A DNA stretch of 64,000 nt from Sciurus carolinensis (GCF_902686445.1 NC_062222.1:132067035-132131034); one strand, 5' to 3'. Positions 13,806 to 26,175 are shown, counted from the first letter of the stretch. Notes: generated from the letters alone by a model not told the origin. Made by a program: numbers and translations.

Positions 13806-15459
13806 ATTGTCTATTCCTGATCTTGACTGATCTAAAATACAAAAGGAATGATTTTAAACAGTAATGAATAATTTTAACATCCAAGAGAAATGCTCATAGT
13901 GGGGAGATTCATCTTTGGGGAAAAAGTGATATTTTTAAAGAATAAAATTTGAAACTTTGTGAGTTGTTGGGCTGGCAAGAAAAAGGAATTTTAATGTGCC
14001 AGAACTCTATGAGCAAAGTTTTAAATATGATAAAATTGGGAAATAAACAAAGGATAAAAATGAATTCTTTGGATTTAATTTTTTGGTGACCTTGACTTTT
14101 CCCACAACTCCCCCACGACCACCCTGCTAAGTTTTAACCTGCATTTATTGAAGTCTCTCAGGGAATGGACAGGAAAGAACATATAATTTATGAAACGTTT
14201 TTTAAGCTATAGCTGAATAAATTTTTTTTTAAATGCAATCATGTTGGCCATCATTTTGGTACTCAACTTTGAGGACACAGAGCAAAGAATAACAGAAGAC
14301 AACCTGAGAGGACTAACAAAGAGGTCCAAGGCACTCCAAGAGGCATGTGCTAGGAAACCCTCAGCCTCCCTCTCTGCACTTCCCGTTTCCCGATTTCAGG
14401 AAGACTCAACAGCCCCAGCTGATAGTCTCGTGGAGGTGCTGACAGGCGCCCAACCGTGGTGTGGCGTGATTAACTCAGTGTGCTGCTGCAATTAGCCCAT
14501 CGAAGTCATCTGGGGACCAGCACTTCTCCCTGTGCCACAAGGGAAAAATGAGCTGTCCTGTCAGTCCCTGTCTGGCCAGAGCCCCGTGTCAGGGTGGGGG
14601 ATGTCAGTGGCAAATGGTTGCTATGTCTTTAAGGAAGGAGGGTAAACAGGTCCCTCACACAGGTCTCTGCTTGTGAAACTGAGTACATGTTAAGCAAAGC
14701 TGTCCAGCGCTGCACTTGGAGCAGGGCTCCTTTTCCTGTGTACATTCATTTTATTTTATGGCCGTGTAAAAGCAACTCTGTGGCGCTGGCTGCAGTGGGA
14801 AGATCAACAAGCTATACAGCAACCCACCACCAAAAGCAACCAAGACAGAAGACATCAGGAGAAAAATATGGAGGCAGATCTTCCAAGCACCTCAGCGAGT
14901 AACCCGTGTCAACAGTGAGAATAATTGATGTTGACAGAGAGGAAAGTAGTAATTGGAATGAAACTTGTTTGAATAACAGCTTAAATGTTTCTTTCCTTGC
15001 TCTCCAGATGACATGCGCTGCAAAGCCGGGTTTCTTTCTCCTGGCTGGTTCACAGAGGATATTCTGTATCCAGGGGGCTTATGAAGGAAAAAAAAAAAAT
15101 AGAAACTGTAAATTTGCCTCTTTGGGGAGACTTGTTGGGTTTGGGTTTTAGGCTCAAATGGACAATTTATTGATACTAATCCGAATCTTTTCTGCTGTGG
15201 ACATCCCCTCTAGGTCATTTTAAAGCTATTGAGAGACTGGGTCATCTCTGAGTCCTAGTGCTTCACCCACTCGACTGGTTAAAGCAGTGGAGGCTGAGCC
15301 TTCCCACAATCTTCCTCCATTTTCACAGGGTCTAACCGCAGTGTAAGGACCACACTGTCATCATCCAGCTGCAGTAGGAGCTTTCAAAGGAGCCCCACCA
15401 CTCCCCAGATCCTCTCACAGGTCACCCTGTCCTGAGAAATCTGCATAAGGAAACCTAGT
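13806..15459. other. Anonymous non-coding sequence
   Basis: No gene or clear repeat. There is a short A run at 15090-15101. Frames of 67-84 codons occur on the plus strand at 14241-15151 but have no protein-like features or splice context that I can support. Confidence 0.45.
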
Positions 15460-15882
15460 ACAGGGTACAACTCACACGATTGCGGAGGCTGAGAAGTCCT
15501 ATGTTCTGCCATTTCAGAACGGGAGTCCCAGGAAACCAGAGGAGCAGTGAGCTGGAGAGCTGATGCGGATCCCAGTCCAAGTCCGAGGGCCCAGGAGTCA
15601 GCAGCGGCCAGGGCAGGGGAGGCTCAACGTCCTCGCTCAGGCTGGCAGGCGTGGGGGGTGGTGTCGGGGAGACAGTTACAACAGCCCCTCCTCGCTTTTT
15701 GTCCTGCTCATGTTCTCAGTGACTCAGGGGGTGTCTACCTGCACTGGGCAGGGTTATCTGCTTTGCTCATCAGAATAGAGACCCTAAGCTTTCCCTGAGA
15801 CATGTTCACTGACACAGCCAGCAGTGGGGTGCAGCCAGCTGTCTGGGCTATGGCCCACTTAGGTTGACACATACAGGTTGAC
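15460..15882 (-). mobile_element. Old LTR, family not named; same family as the copy at 26319
   Basis: Read on the minus strand it opens with gtcaacctaagtgggcc-type sequence and ends with ggacttctcagcctccgcaa. These are the two ends of a widespread old mammalian LTR that also occurs at 26319-26745 in the plus direction. The interior contains repeated 'ccaagtccgagggcc'-type phrases. Overlapping frames at 15547-15798 are shadows of this element. Confidence 0.6.
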
Positions 15883-16079
15883 TGTCTCACCTGTGGTCGG
15901 ACCCTTTGTGTTCTGCCTTGCTGACCACTCCTCCAAATTCTCTACTCCCCAGTGGGATCCAGATTTCAGGTTATCATGGCCTTGCCACTTGCCGACTCTC
16001 TCCTGTCACCTTGCCCCTGCTCATGAGCCCCAGTCATGAGGACTTTCTACTCACTTCTTGGACCTTCTAAGTTGGCTTG

Positions 16080-16430
16080 TCTCCGCATGTTTGCTCTTGC
16101 CGCTCCCTACGCCTGAGTTGTTCACCCTCCTGTCCTCACATGGCTGAATCCTTCTTTACAATCGGGCTCAGCCGAGATGGCCAAAAGACACTTTCCATAA
16201 TAATGTCCCTCTCTCCAAATAAAACAAGTTCCCTGGAAACCTCTCATCAGTCCATTTTATTTTCTATGCTGCATGTGTTGGTTTCTAAAGAGAGCATTAT
16301 CACAGGTGCCTTGACCCCCACAACCACAATGAACCTTCATGAAAGCAGAGACCGTTCTCTATTATCCACTTTTGCAACCAAGCCCATGGTGGGAGCTCAG
16401 AAGGCACATGAATCTGTGGTTCCCAGGACA
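16080..16430 (+). repeat. L2 LINE 3'-end fragment
   Basis: The pattern fits the L2 3' end: a C/T-rich 'gaatccttctttac' region, a 'ccattttattttctatgctg' region, then ggcagggacc-like 'gcagagaccgttctctatta' and 'catggtgggagctcagaagg'. L2 is an ancient, inactive LINE. The 233-codon frame at 16077-16778 mostly translates this fragment. Confidence 0.55.
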
Positions 16431-16639
16431 CAAGGCATTGTGTGGTGCCGCTTTTCCTTTGCATGGATGGAGGTCACTCTCCACTTAGTCTCTAGCTTCA
16501 GGGAGAGCTCCCATGCTCCGCTGGCGCAGCCATCTGTTACCCGCTGGACGGGGCAGATGTTCCACCTGCCTTTGCAGATTCCTTGTCGGCCCACCCATCA
16601 CAGTGACTCCCAGGCTGTGTTCAAGTCAGGGGTTGGTGG

Positions 16640-16790
16640 AGCTAGCCTGGCTGAAGGTGGGAGGTGTGTGTATATATATTTTAAGGTCAGGGATTGTTCT
16701 ATATCTAGGAATCAGCAAGACCAGTATAGTGAAAGTACATGTAGTAAATGTATACAACAGTTGCTCAAAAAGTGTTAGCTGAATAAATTA
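16640..16790 (+). repeat. L2-like 3'-end fragment
   Basis: The phrase aggtcagggattgttctata and the ending gctcaaaaagtgttagctga then ataaatta resemble a second L2 tail in the same direction. Confidence 0.45.
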
Positions 16791-18394
16791 AAAGTCATTG
16801 CCTCAGGTGACAAGGCTTCAAAAAAGGGATATATTTAGAAGGTTCCTGCTGTTGTTGGGAGGCTCTGTGGCTCTGGCTTTTTCTCACACTGTGTCACTGA
16901 CAGACTCCCAGCATTTACATCATGAGCACTTTTTGGAGACCCTTAAACTGGTCAATAGCTTCCTAACTCACTTCCCTGCTTCTCATCTTCCTCCCTCTAA
17001 CTGATTAAGCGAAAGCCCCAACTCCTTTCCTATCATGGGTGCTTTCTTTTAATTCTCAGGTAAGCGAGGAGAATTCTTAATCTGCGTTGCTGGTCGGACT
17101 GGAGCTCTCCTGGGCTTCCTGTAGTTCCTCTCGCCTCCCTCCGTGGCTCTCCTTCGCTCATTTTTTTCTGCCTCATACCCTTTCTCTCTGCTTCTCTGAA
17201 GTGGAGAAAATGAACCCTGGAACTTCTACCACAGATTCCTCTCCCCTTGCTGCAGGCCCGAGAAGGATGAGCCCAGCTCTGGATCAGGCAAGGGCTGGGT
17301 GAAAGCGGTCTGGCTTTGGTCCTGAGCTCTAGCTGCAGGCATCTGAAGAACCTTCCACCAGCCTCTGTGATGAGCTCCCTGGTTGTGATATTAATAGAAT
17401 AGTAGTTTGACATCCATCGTTCTGTTGACCCGTAAGTGTATAATAAGCGAGTTTTAAAATAGATTTTCTATCCATTATTGAAAGGAAGTACAGCTACATT
17501 CATCTTTATTTCTACAGATTCACACTTGGCCAACAACTATTTCTAATTTGCCTGAGAGAGAAGAATTAAGTTCCTTTTGCCCTTCTTAGAAGCCTGGTGA
17601 TAGGCAGCTAACAGATGCTTAATGTGTCTGTGGAGTGACGGATCCATTAATCAGGACCTTCTCATTCCTTTTGACCTGCTAACTCAATTCCACCTCCCTC
17701 TCTGCCTCAGGGATCAACCTTCTCTAGAGAATTTGGGGCTCTGCAGACACACTCTTTAGATTTTACCAGACGGTCCCAAAGTTTTGGCTGTGAATAACAA
17801 GAACCCACTTAGACCTTAATATTTTTTTTGAGAATCTGTAGTAAATTCAATCAGGCTTAAGTTAAATTGAACTAATCTATCTTCAAATCTAGTAGCAGAC
17901 AATTTGGGGATAATCTGTGAATTTTTATTATCATCAGCCAAAGCAGTATTTTAAACTTCTTCTTAAGGGTGGATTATTATTGGTTCAGAATTAGGAGACA
18001 CTCATTACTAGCAAGTTGGATTCAGCAAAATCACTTCTGACATATCTAAGACATCCCAGCCAGCAGATGTGATGCTAGAGGAGATGATGGGTATTTTCAA
18101 CACCAGGTGACATCATGTTTTGGCGTGTCATGCTGATGGCCAAAAGACCTCATTCTCGCCTTTTAAAATATCTTGGTAAGAAATAAAAATGCAAGATGAC
18201 GGAAGTGATTTTTCTGCATGTTTGTGCCTGAGCAATGAGAGGAGAGAAAACACTCTTTTAACAGTTTCACTTGCCCTCTAGAACTTAGTTGCAATTATGT
18301 TTTGAGAAATCCTCTGATCCAGTGCAATCGCTTACAGAGACAGCATTTGGAGCTGAAATGAAGAGGCCTAATTTTTATTTGGATTCTTCAATAT
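16791..18394. other. Anonymous non-coding sequence
   Basis: No repeat that I can name. A 126-codon minus-strand frame (17033-17413) and a 71-codon plus frame overlap and have no domain. The part at 18060-18340 looks unique and could be conserved non-coding DNA. Confidence 0.45.
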
Positions 18395-18545
18395 GTTGGG
18401 TATTTCACATTCAATATCTCACTGTGATTTCATAGGTAAACTGTGATTTCAGTATTATTATCCACATTTACAGAAGAGTAAATCACAGCTAAGTGGAGTG
18501 AAATGACCTGGCTGACGTCATATGGCTACACAGGGACAGTGTTGG
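18395..18545 (+). repeat. MIR SINE fragment
   Basis: The MIR core is seen as attattatccacatttacag then aagagtaaatcacagctaag and ggctacacagggacagtgtt. Confidence 0.65.
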
Positions 18546-18780
18546 GTGCAGATTTTCTTTTCTTCACATCCAGTACTCTTTGAGCCATGAGACACAGTGT
18601 GAGAGACCACCCTTTCCGTTCTTTCTCTTCATAGATGAAAAATAAAATCCACAGAGAATTAATGCCTTCGCAATGCCCCCGGAGATAGAGAGTCAGTTTG
18701 CAATCCACAAAAAATGAGTGGAAGGAAGATTCAACTCCTATTAGCCAAATTAGCCAAATGTTTTTTGTGCACTTTGTCTT

Positions 18781-18982
18781 TCTTTTTTTTTGGGGGGGGG
18801 GGTGCGGGGGGGAGAATGGAGATTGAACCCAGGGGCTCCATTTTTATTTTTTATTTTGAGACTGGTTCTCACTAAGTTGCTTAGGTCCTTGCTAAATTTC
18901 TGAGGCTGGCCTTGTAGTTGTGATCCTCCTGCCTCAGTCTCCTGTGTCACTGGGATTAGAGGTATGCACCACCATGTTCATC
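18781..18982 (-). mobile_element. B1-dID dimeric SINE, partly degraded
   Basis: A T/G homopolymer-rich tail (about 18781-18810) is followed by the reversed ID half (gattgaacccaggggctcca), a T-rich linker, and the reversed B1 half (cactaagttgcttaggtcct, tcctcctgcctcagtctcct, actgggattagaggtatgca). The ID half is shortened. The order of the halves is that of squirrel-type dimers. Confidence 0.85.
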
Positions 18983-19194
18983 CGGTTCATTAGATTTTTT
19001 AAGTATGAAGTTTCAGCACTCTTATAAAATGCAGCATTTGAAAAGAAAAAGAAAGGCTGCAAATTGTGATTGTCTTGGAGTGCCAATAGAAGATTTCCCG
19101 AATCTGCGGGGAAATAGTAATAGGGCGTTTTTATTACCAAACTCATAAAAATGTTACATGGTTCCACATACTGTTAGAGATGTAACACACTCAC

Positions 19195-19592
19195 TGCATT
19201 AGTTTGCTAGAAATTCCATAACAAGTGTCACAGATCAGGTGGCTGAACCAACAGGAACTTATTTTCTCTCATTTCTGGAGGTGAGAAGTGTAAGATCAGG
19301 TTAGGTTGGTTTGTTCTGAAGGCAGCCAGGAGAGGATCTGCTCCAGGCCTCTGTCTCGGCCACCTTCTCTCTGTGTCTTCACATGATGATTCCTCTGTGT
19401 GGGTTTGTGCCTAGTTTTTCTTTTCTTCTAAGGACAGCAATTACATCCAATTAGGACTTGTCTTAATGACTGGATTTTAATTTAATTACTTCTCTAAAGA
19501 TCCATTCTCCAACTATAGCTACATTCCAAGGTAGTGGGTGCTAGTATTTCGATGTATGAATTTGGGGAGGAGCTGAATTCACCCAAAATACA
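19195..19592 (+). mobile_element. MLT2-type ERVL LTR
   Basis: It starts tgcattagtttgctagaaat. Landmarks in order are aggtggctgaaccaacagga, ttattttctctcatttctgg, ttctgaaggcagccaggaga, and near the end tatgaatttggggaggagct. This is the typical MLT2 order. No flanking 5-bp duplication was found. Confidence 0.8.
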
Positions 19593-21089
19593 CATTCACA
19601 TGGGGTTGTCTCAGTAGGGAGGTATTTCTAAAGTTTATCACTCAGAAGTATAAATTTGATTTTTCTGAGCACAATGTTTACTTTTTGAGATATTTGGACT
19701 ATTTTTGAGGTTTCATTTTATAAGTCAATTTTTACAAGAAAATAAGAATAAAAAGAAAATGTGTAAGAAACTGTAGGCTTTTTCTCAGATTTGTCAGGCT
19801 GCTAAGAAGAGAGTGGGGGAGTAGAATCCTAGGACCAGGGCTGGTGTTGGGACTGGTGTCGAGCTCCATCACTTACCAGCTGGCTCCTCAGCAGCTGGCT
19901 CTTTCATCTGTAAAATAATATCCAGATATCACATCACCGTTATGGAGAGTAACTGAGTCAGGGTTGTCAAAATACTTTTTGCACTCCAGAGAAAAACCAG
20001 AAATTTGTTTCTAAGATACCTTTCTTCAAAGGCATCTTTAAAGCAAAAACCTGTTATTTAAAGGAAATGAGTGCAAACCTGTTTCCTTGGAAGAGGCGAT
20101 GAGGAAGACAGCAGGAAACTGATGCTGAAATCTCTCACCTGGCCCACCCTCTACCAGCTGGAGTTCTGTGGGTTTTAGAGGGCTTCTAGAGTATCTTTTT
20201 AAAATCACTACTTTCAGGTCTTACACAAATGCTAGTTTCATATTAATATTACTTTTTATTTTTATCATTGCTATGGGACAAAATGACAATATTTTCAGTG
20301 TTTAAATATGAATAAGCTAAAACCCAAAGTGGTTATCAATGGATACACTCTAGCCCAGTGTTTCTTAAATTAGCTTTGGTGAAGGCTAAATTACTAGACA
20401 AGAAAGGCTTACAAAACACAAACCTGATTTTTTTATTAACTTCAACAGCCATAAAATCATGTTGTTGAATCCTAGAGAAGTTTCTGAGTCTCCTTTCTTT
20501 ACATGTGGGCCAAGCCTTATGTGACCCACATATTGGGTGACTCTACTCTAAGAAAGTAGTGATGAATCAGTGATCGCACACACACTTTGTGGCTCTAGGA
20601 AGATATCACTGAAATTTGTATCATTGCCTTTTTGATCTAATCTTTCTGAACACTCAGAATTTCCTTATCTATAAAAGGCACAGATTATCCTCCAACCCAC
20701 ATGAACCTCACAGGATTCTTAAGACTTTGAAAAGACATAAAGTGGAACTCCAAAAACTCTAAGGAGCAAAGTACTAATCATTTTGACCTGGAAAAGTCTA
20801 AAATAACCAATCTTACTAAATAACACATAGATTTCACACACTAGCAGTGTTCTGGTAAAACTCCCCAAATAAACTAGGGACAAAATATGCTCTTTGGGAG
20901 AGAAATAATTGACAGCCTTATAGTTGAATTTTGAGGTTGATCCAGGGTAACTTACATCAGATTTGCCTGGGAAAGTCCCAGTCTATGACAGTTGTCTCCG
21001 TTAGTCATTGATAGTGTATCTTTTTTCCTCTTAAACTTGTCTTAGTTTGAGCAAAACGTCCTGTGTTATACTACCATGCCACTGTGACT
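19593..21089. other. Anonymous sequence with short MIR-like remnants
   Basis: Two short reversed MIR strings occur: ctttcatctgtaaaataata near 19900 and ttccttatctataaaaggca near 20660. A stretch at 20350-20560 begins agtgtttcttaaattagc and may be a decayed hAT miniature element, but I cannot confirm it. There is no gene. Confidence 0.45.
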
Positions 21090-21507
21090 GATTCAGATTC
21101 AGCTTCCATATATGAGAGCAAACATTGTTTGTCTTTTGTGTCTGTCTCACTTAACACAATGACCTCCAGTTTCATCAAAGTTGCTGCAAATGACAGAATT
21201 TCATTATTTGTGATTGAATACTACTTTGGTGTGTACACCCACCAGATTTTCTTTGTCCACTCATCTGCTGAAAGGCATCAGGATGATTCCATATCTTAGC
21301 TCTTGTGAATAGTGCCACAGTAAACATGCATGTGCAGGCGTCTCTTCCATATGCTGGTTTTGTTCATTTTAGATACAAAATGAAGTGGGATAGCTGCATC
21401 ACATGACAGATCTACTTTAGTATTTTGAGGATCTTCCTTACTATTTCCCATATGTTTGTATTAATTTTCATTCCTGACAACAGTATATGAGTTCCTTTTT
21501 TTTCTCC
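21090..21507 (-). mobile_element. L1 LINE 3' part
   Basis: Read on the minus strand this is the region around the end of L1 ORF2 and the 3' UTR. Plus-strand landmarks are tcacttaacacaatgacctc, aatgacagaatttcattatt, gattccatatcttagctctt and gtgaatagtgccacagtaaa. The next L1 portion resumes at 21962. The copy is old and full of stops. Confidence 0.82.
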
Positions 21508-21961
21508 ATTGATCATATTTATTTATTTAATTAATTTATTAATTTTTTGTTATATTGAATCCTTTATTTTCTTTTTAAATTTGCAACTTCTCCCTTTTCA
21601 CTTGCAGACATTTACCTAGAATACATAGATAGCAAACCATAAAACCACAAAGCCTGATGAGCTTCATTCTCTCAAAATATAACACTTCATCAAAACAAAA
21701 TATCATCAAAGTAGATGTTTACAACTATATGTAATACAAATAAGACTCAGAATCTGAAAAAAATGAACAAACAAAAAACTTGTATAAATCAAGAAGATAA
21801 GTATTTCAATATATAATTAGGAACAAAGAAGTAATTCACAGAAATAACTGAAAGACGTTCACCCTCACTAGATTTCAGGAAATAAGCACTAAGATCACAA
21901 GGGGATATTATTTTATAACCTCAAAATGGCAATGTTTATAAAGACTGTCAATTCCAATGTT
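21508..21961 (+). mobile_element. Opposite-orientation L1-derived insert within the L1
   Basis: This 454-bp segment breaks the minus-strand L1. It starts AT-rich and then reads, in the plus direction, as the end of L1 ORF2 (for example aggaaataagcactaagatc and aaaatggcaatgtttataaa). It is bracketed by near-identical gagttcc(T)nctcc strings at 21489-21507 and 21962-21977, which differ only in T count. This could be a later insertion with a target-site duplication, or an inversion. Confidence 0.55.
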
Positions 21962-22300
21962 GAGTTCCTTTTTCTCCATATTTTTTCCAGCATTCTCTAT
22001 TACTATTATTTTGGTAATAGCCATTGTAACTTGGATGAAGTGGTATCTTACTGTGTTTTGATTTGCATTTCCCAGATAGTTAGTAGTATTGAGGTTTTTG
22101 TCATGAATTTGTTGACCATTTGTATTTCTTCTTTTGAGAAGCATCTATACAGATCATTTGCCCTATTGCTTGCTGGACTACTTCTTTATTTATTTTAATT
22201 TATTTTATTTCTGGATATTGATCTTCTGTCAGATAAATAGCTTAGCCATTGTTTCTGGTAATAATTAGGTGTCAACAATTGTTTTCCTACTTAAATATTA
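21962..22300 (-). mobile_element. L1 LINE, continuing ORF2 part
   Basis: It continues the minus-strand L1: gttttgatttgcatttccca, tttgtatttcttcttttgag, cagatcatttgccctattgc and ctggatattgatcttctgtc are reversed ORF2 3' landmarks in order. The frame at 21926-22198 (90 codons, plus) runs antisense to ORF2 and is not a gene. Confidence 0.8.
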
Positions 22301-22327
22301 TCAATTCAAAACAAAAATAGCTGCTAC

Positions 22328-22749
22328 TGTTATGGTTTGGATATGAGGTGTCTCCCCAAAGCTCTTGTGTTGATGCAGGAATGTTTGGAGGAGAAATGAT
22401 TGGATCACATGAGTTGTGACCTAATCAGTCCATCCTAGTTTCAATGGACTTCATAGTAATTGTAGGCAGTTGGGCATGGCTGAAGGAGGTGGGACATGCT
22501 CTGGAAGTGTTCATTTTCCCTGAGACCTCTTCTTCCCCACCACTCTCCTTTACTGATGCCAGAGAATCCGATGCTTCCCTCCAGAACACCCTTCTCCCTG
22601 AGATGTTTAACCTCACATGGGCCCAGAGGGATGGATTCAGTCATCTAGGGACTGAGACCTCTGATTCCATAGCCAAAATAAACGTTTCCCCTTATAAGTT
22701 CTTATTGTTGGGAATTTTGGTCACAGTGATGACAAAGTTGACTAAAACA
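22328..22749 (+). mobile_element. 5' LTR of an ORR1-like MaLR element
   Basis: It starts tgttatggtttggatatgag and ends ttgactaaaaca. Internal landmarks are ggagaaatgattggatcaca and gactgagacctctgattcca. It is about 422 bp. The MaLR interior follows immediately. Frames of 112 codons or less on both strands are shadows of this LTR. Confidence 0.87.
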
Positions 22750-23585
22750 GAAATTGATACTGAGAACTGGATTTTTTGCTGAGCTACACCTGATCATGTG
22801 GTTCAGAATCTTTTGGAACTGGTTTACAAGAGGAGTTTGGAACATGTTGGCAATTTAGGCAAAAGAAGCCATAGTATGTTGCATTCAGACTTTAAACGGG
22901 CAATTCTGGAAGGAGCTCAGAAGACCAGAATGCCAAGAGAAATGTGAACAGTTAAAACTGTGCTCATGAGGTTTCAGAAGGGAAGAAGGACTCAACTAGG
23001 AATTGAACTGAAGGTCATACATTTCTGCAGGAATGCAAGATGCTGGAGTTAAGGGTTCATGGTGTTTTCTATCCAGATATTATAGGAAGGCTTGGGAGGC
23101 CAGGCAAAGTGTAGTAGGGTCAGATTCCCTGTGGGTTGCCTTGAGAGCATAATGTGTGCAGGCTGTGAGGAGTAAGCCAAAGCAGAAATGGAGACCCCAG
23201 AGATTAGGAGATGCCAGCCACATGGAACATCTGCTGAGGAAAGAACCAGCCTAAGAGAGATACCAATGTGGGCTTCGACCAGCAAGGTCATAAGGGTTGG
23301 GCTGCCCAAAACCTTTGGAGATCATATCTCACTACCATGTGTCCTGGATATCAGACATAGAGCTCAAGACCTAATGTTTACCTGTCTGGGTGTTGGTCTT
23401 GTTTTGGTTCCCTCCCTTCTATCTATGCCTTTATCCCTCCCTTTTGGAATATTTACTCTGTGCCATTTTATATTGAATGTATATAACTTGCTTTTGATTT
23501 TTTACAGGAGCTCACAACAAGAGTTGTGTGTTTCAGAGATTTGGGACTTGGACTTTTTGGCAGTTCTGGGACTGTTAAGACTATG
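22750..23585 (+). mobile_element. MaLR internal region, short form
   Basis: It opens gaaattgatactgagaactg and closes with the typical MaLR interior end: cttgcttttgattttttaca, gagatttgggacttggactt and ctgggactgttaagactatg. At about 836 bp it is shorter than a full MaLR interior, so it has lost part of its centre. It is non-coding by family. The 132-codon frame at 23188-23586 lies within it. Confidence 0.83.
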
Positions 23586-23793
23586 AGAATTCTCTCTCTG
23601 CTTCTTGCTTGTAATGAGGGAAACAACCTCTCTCCACCATGCCCTTACAACGTGATGTTCTGCCTCATCTAGGTCCCAGAGCAACAGAGTCAGCTGTCTA
23701 TGGACCAAGACTTCTGGTACTGTGGGCCTCGATAAACTTTTCATCCTCTAAGTTGTTGGGTATTTTTAGTCATGGTGATGGAAAAAATGACAC
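23586..23793 (+). mobile_element. 3' LTR remnant of the ORR1-like MaLR element
   Basis: Only the 3' half of the LTR remains (aacgtgatgttctgcctcat, agtcatggtgatgg, aaacttttcatcctctaagt). The first 200-250 bp of this LTR are deleted against the interior end. The 80-codon minus frame here is a shadow. Confidence 0.78.
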
Positions 23794-25544
23794 ACTGTAT
23801 GAAATTAAAATCTGATTAAAAGCTAACTTCTTAAATGAAACGTTGAGAAAGTGAGAAATTCTGGAGACCTAGGGGTTGGTGTCTTCTAGGCCCTACATGA
23901 AGTTCAGTCAAAGCTGAATGGATTTAATTCACAAATGTGCCGAGTCTAAGTCCTTCTTTGTATCAGAGTCTTCGTTTGTTCCTCTGAAAAAGTGATATGG
24001 AAGACTCTCTGTGCTTCAATTAAGATATAAAGACTGACCATGCTTCACAAAGTTTCTGTGAATTGAAATGTAGGAAAGCAGTTTGAAAATTGAAAATTAC
24101 TTTAATAATTTTATAATGTTAAATAAATATAATCAACTATGAGTGTCATTTTGCTACAATGGACACCTGAGGACACCTTTAAGAGCAAGAGGTCCATCAG
24201 AGTTGTAAAGACCTTTTGAATTAAATGATCCACTCATTTACTCAACAAGTATTTCTTGTGCATGTGCTCTATGGCAGTTGTTCTAAGTATGTGGCACATA
24301 AGCATTTTCCCTTCCTAGAGTTCACTTGCATTTTATTTGGGTGGAAAATAATTTAAAAAAATAATAAATTATTACAGTAGATACTGCTAAACACCATGGC
24401 CTGATGTTGGGCTTTTTCTAAGCCTTCCTCTTATATTACCAAAAATATATAGGTTTTTCAGTCTCTTAAGTTTATCTGAAATCACCAAGTATTAAATTAT
24501 ATGGTCACAGGAGATATAAACCTAAGTAGTTTAATGCAGAAAAAAAGCAGGGTAAAAAATAACAAAACGTTATTCCCAGTGGCAGTGTCAACTTTTCTAC
24601 GGGGTTAATTAATCACTGTGAATGAATGTAATAGGTGACAGACTGAGGTTGGCTGAGAAGTTGCAACTTGGAAAATCCCAAGAAAATGACATAATATATT
24701 GGTGATAACCAAACACATTCATAATTACTAAGTCCTTGAGAGTACATGGATTCGAAATACAGGAAAACCAGATAAATATCTAATGTATTTGTTGAGATTC
24801 TGTGTCTGAACAGACTACTTTGTGTTGAAAAAAGTTTTTTGAGCTAAATGATTTGATGGAGATTCTTTACAGTATGGGGAAAAGGTTTATCAAATTTTGT
24901 GTCCCAAACTCCAGTTTCATTTTTAATTTATGCAGAAAAATCTTAATCCAAATGAGTGACCCTTTTGTTCCAAATCCCTAAGGGAACAAGCATGGCAATC
25001 AACATGGAAATACATATGCACTATTACCAGTATAATTCCCAGCACCAACATGGTTTTCTTCAATACTCGGGTCTAATCAAATATTAATAAAATATATTTA
25101 ATAACATCTGTAAGTCCCTGGCTTAGATAAACAGGGACTTGTATTCCACTTCCACATATAACACCTATGAAAAACCTGTGAAATAAATGATATATTTCTT
25201 TTTGCCTCCATGGGAGAGCATGTCAACTTAGACAATTCTTTTTTTTTACTGTGGATCTAATTCTGCTTGGTGAAGTGACAATAATAAGTGATTTAAAATT
25301 GGAAGGCAGACTCTGAGTCTGTCACATTCAACGTCTGCAAAACATGAATGCAGCAAGTAAGCTCAGCAAGTTCATGGACAGGTGAGAAAGGCGGCCAGAA
25401 AACCACGGGAGCTAGCTCCACAGGAATTCAGAGAGGTTCTGAAGGACTCCAGGGAGCAGACCTTAAAATGCCAGATTCAGGGACCAAGGCATCATAAAAA
25501 AATATCATGTAGGAAGTGACAGGGCATTGCTGTGGGCTTCTGGA
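23794..25544. other. Anonymous AT-rich sequence with one possible MIR/L2 scrap
   Basis: The only suggestive string is tttactcaacaagtatttct near 24240, the usual start of an MIR/L2-type tail. I see no gene and no other named repeat. Confidence 0.45.
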
Positions 25545-26175
25545 TTTTCCCTGAACACCAGACTGTCCACTGGACATCTCCACTTCAGTACCAATGGGCA
25601 ACTCAAACTTAAACTAGGAAAACTTTCCCTCCCCAGTGAATCCATCCTCCAGGATTCTCTATCTCAGTAAACAAAACCTACATCTTTCAATTGCTCAGGA
25701 CATATAATATATACATGTAATTATACATATTATACTACATATGATTTCTCTCAAATGTTGCATACAATTCAACAACGTAAAATAGTTCCAACAGCATAAA
25801 ACAGTTCCAAAATGTATTGTCATTTTAATCACTCCTCAGTCTCTCCAAACTCATAATCCCAGAGCAGGCCACCCTTACATCTCTCAGTAACCAGCAGGAC
25901 AATGGTAAGTAATCTACCAAGCACCTCTCTCCAACAGTCCTTTCTGCACATAACTGTCAGAATACTTTTTAAGGAGCAAGTAGGATCCTTGCTCTCTTCC
26001 TTAAAATGATGGTGGTTCCTTTTCACTCTAAGAAAAGTAAACAAAAATAGGTAATCCGACTTACCTGTTAGGCCACTGCTCAGCACCTCCAGGAAGACTT
26101 CTCTGAACATGAGCATGAGATCTGGATGAGGCCCCCCTGCATTCCCTGGCCTGTGCACCAGCAGGGTTTAGGAAG
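25545..26175 (+). repeat. L2 LINE, ORF2 3' region
   Basis: Landmarks of the end of L2 ORF2 occur in order: tggacatctccacttcagta, gggcaactcaaacttaaact, ctctatctcagtaaacaaaa, tgtcagaatactttttaagg, ggtggttccttttcactcta and cacctccaggaagacttctc. It is strongly diverged with multiple gaps. The 109-codon minus frame overlaps it and is not a gene. Confidence 0.6.

Noticed and set aside
15547..15798. GC-richer patch resembling a first exon or CpG island
   Set aside because: CpG density is low and the patch belongs to an old minus-strand LTR.
16077..16778. 233-codon plus-strand open frame, the longest in the window
   Set aside because: Much of it overlays L2-like repeat sequence, it has no recognisable domain, and frames of this length can occur by chance in 64 kb over six frames.
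20350..20560. Possible hAT miniature element starting agtgtttcttaaattagc
   Set aside because: Interior and right end do not match well enough to name a family. Mentioned only in the block description.
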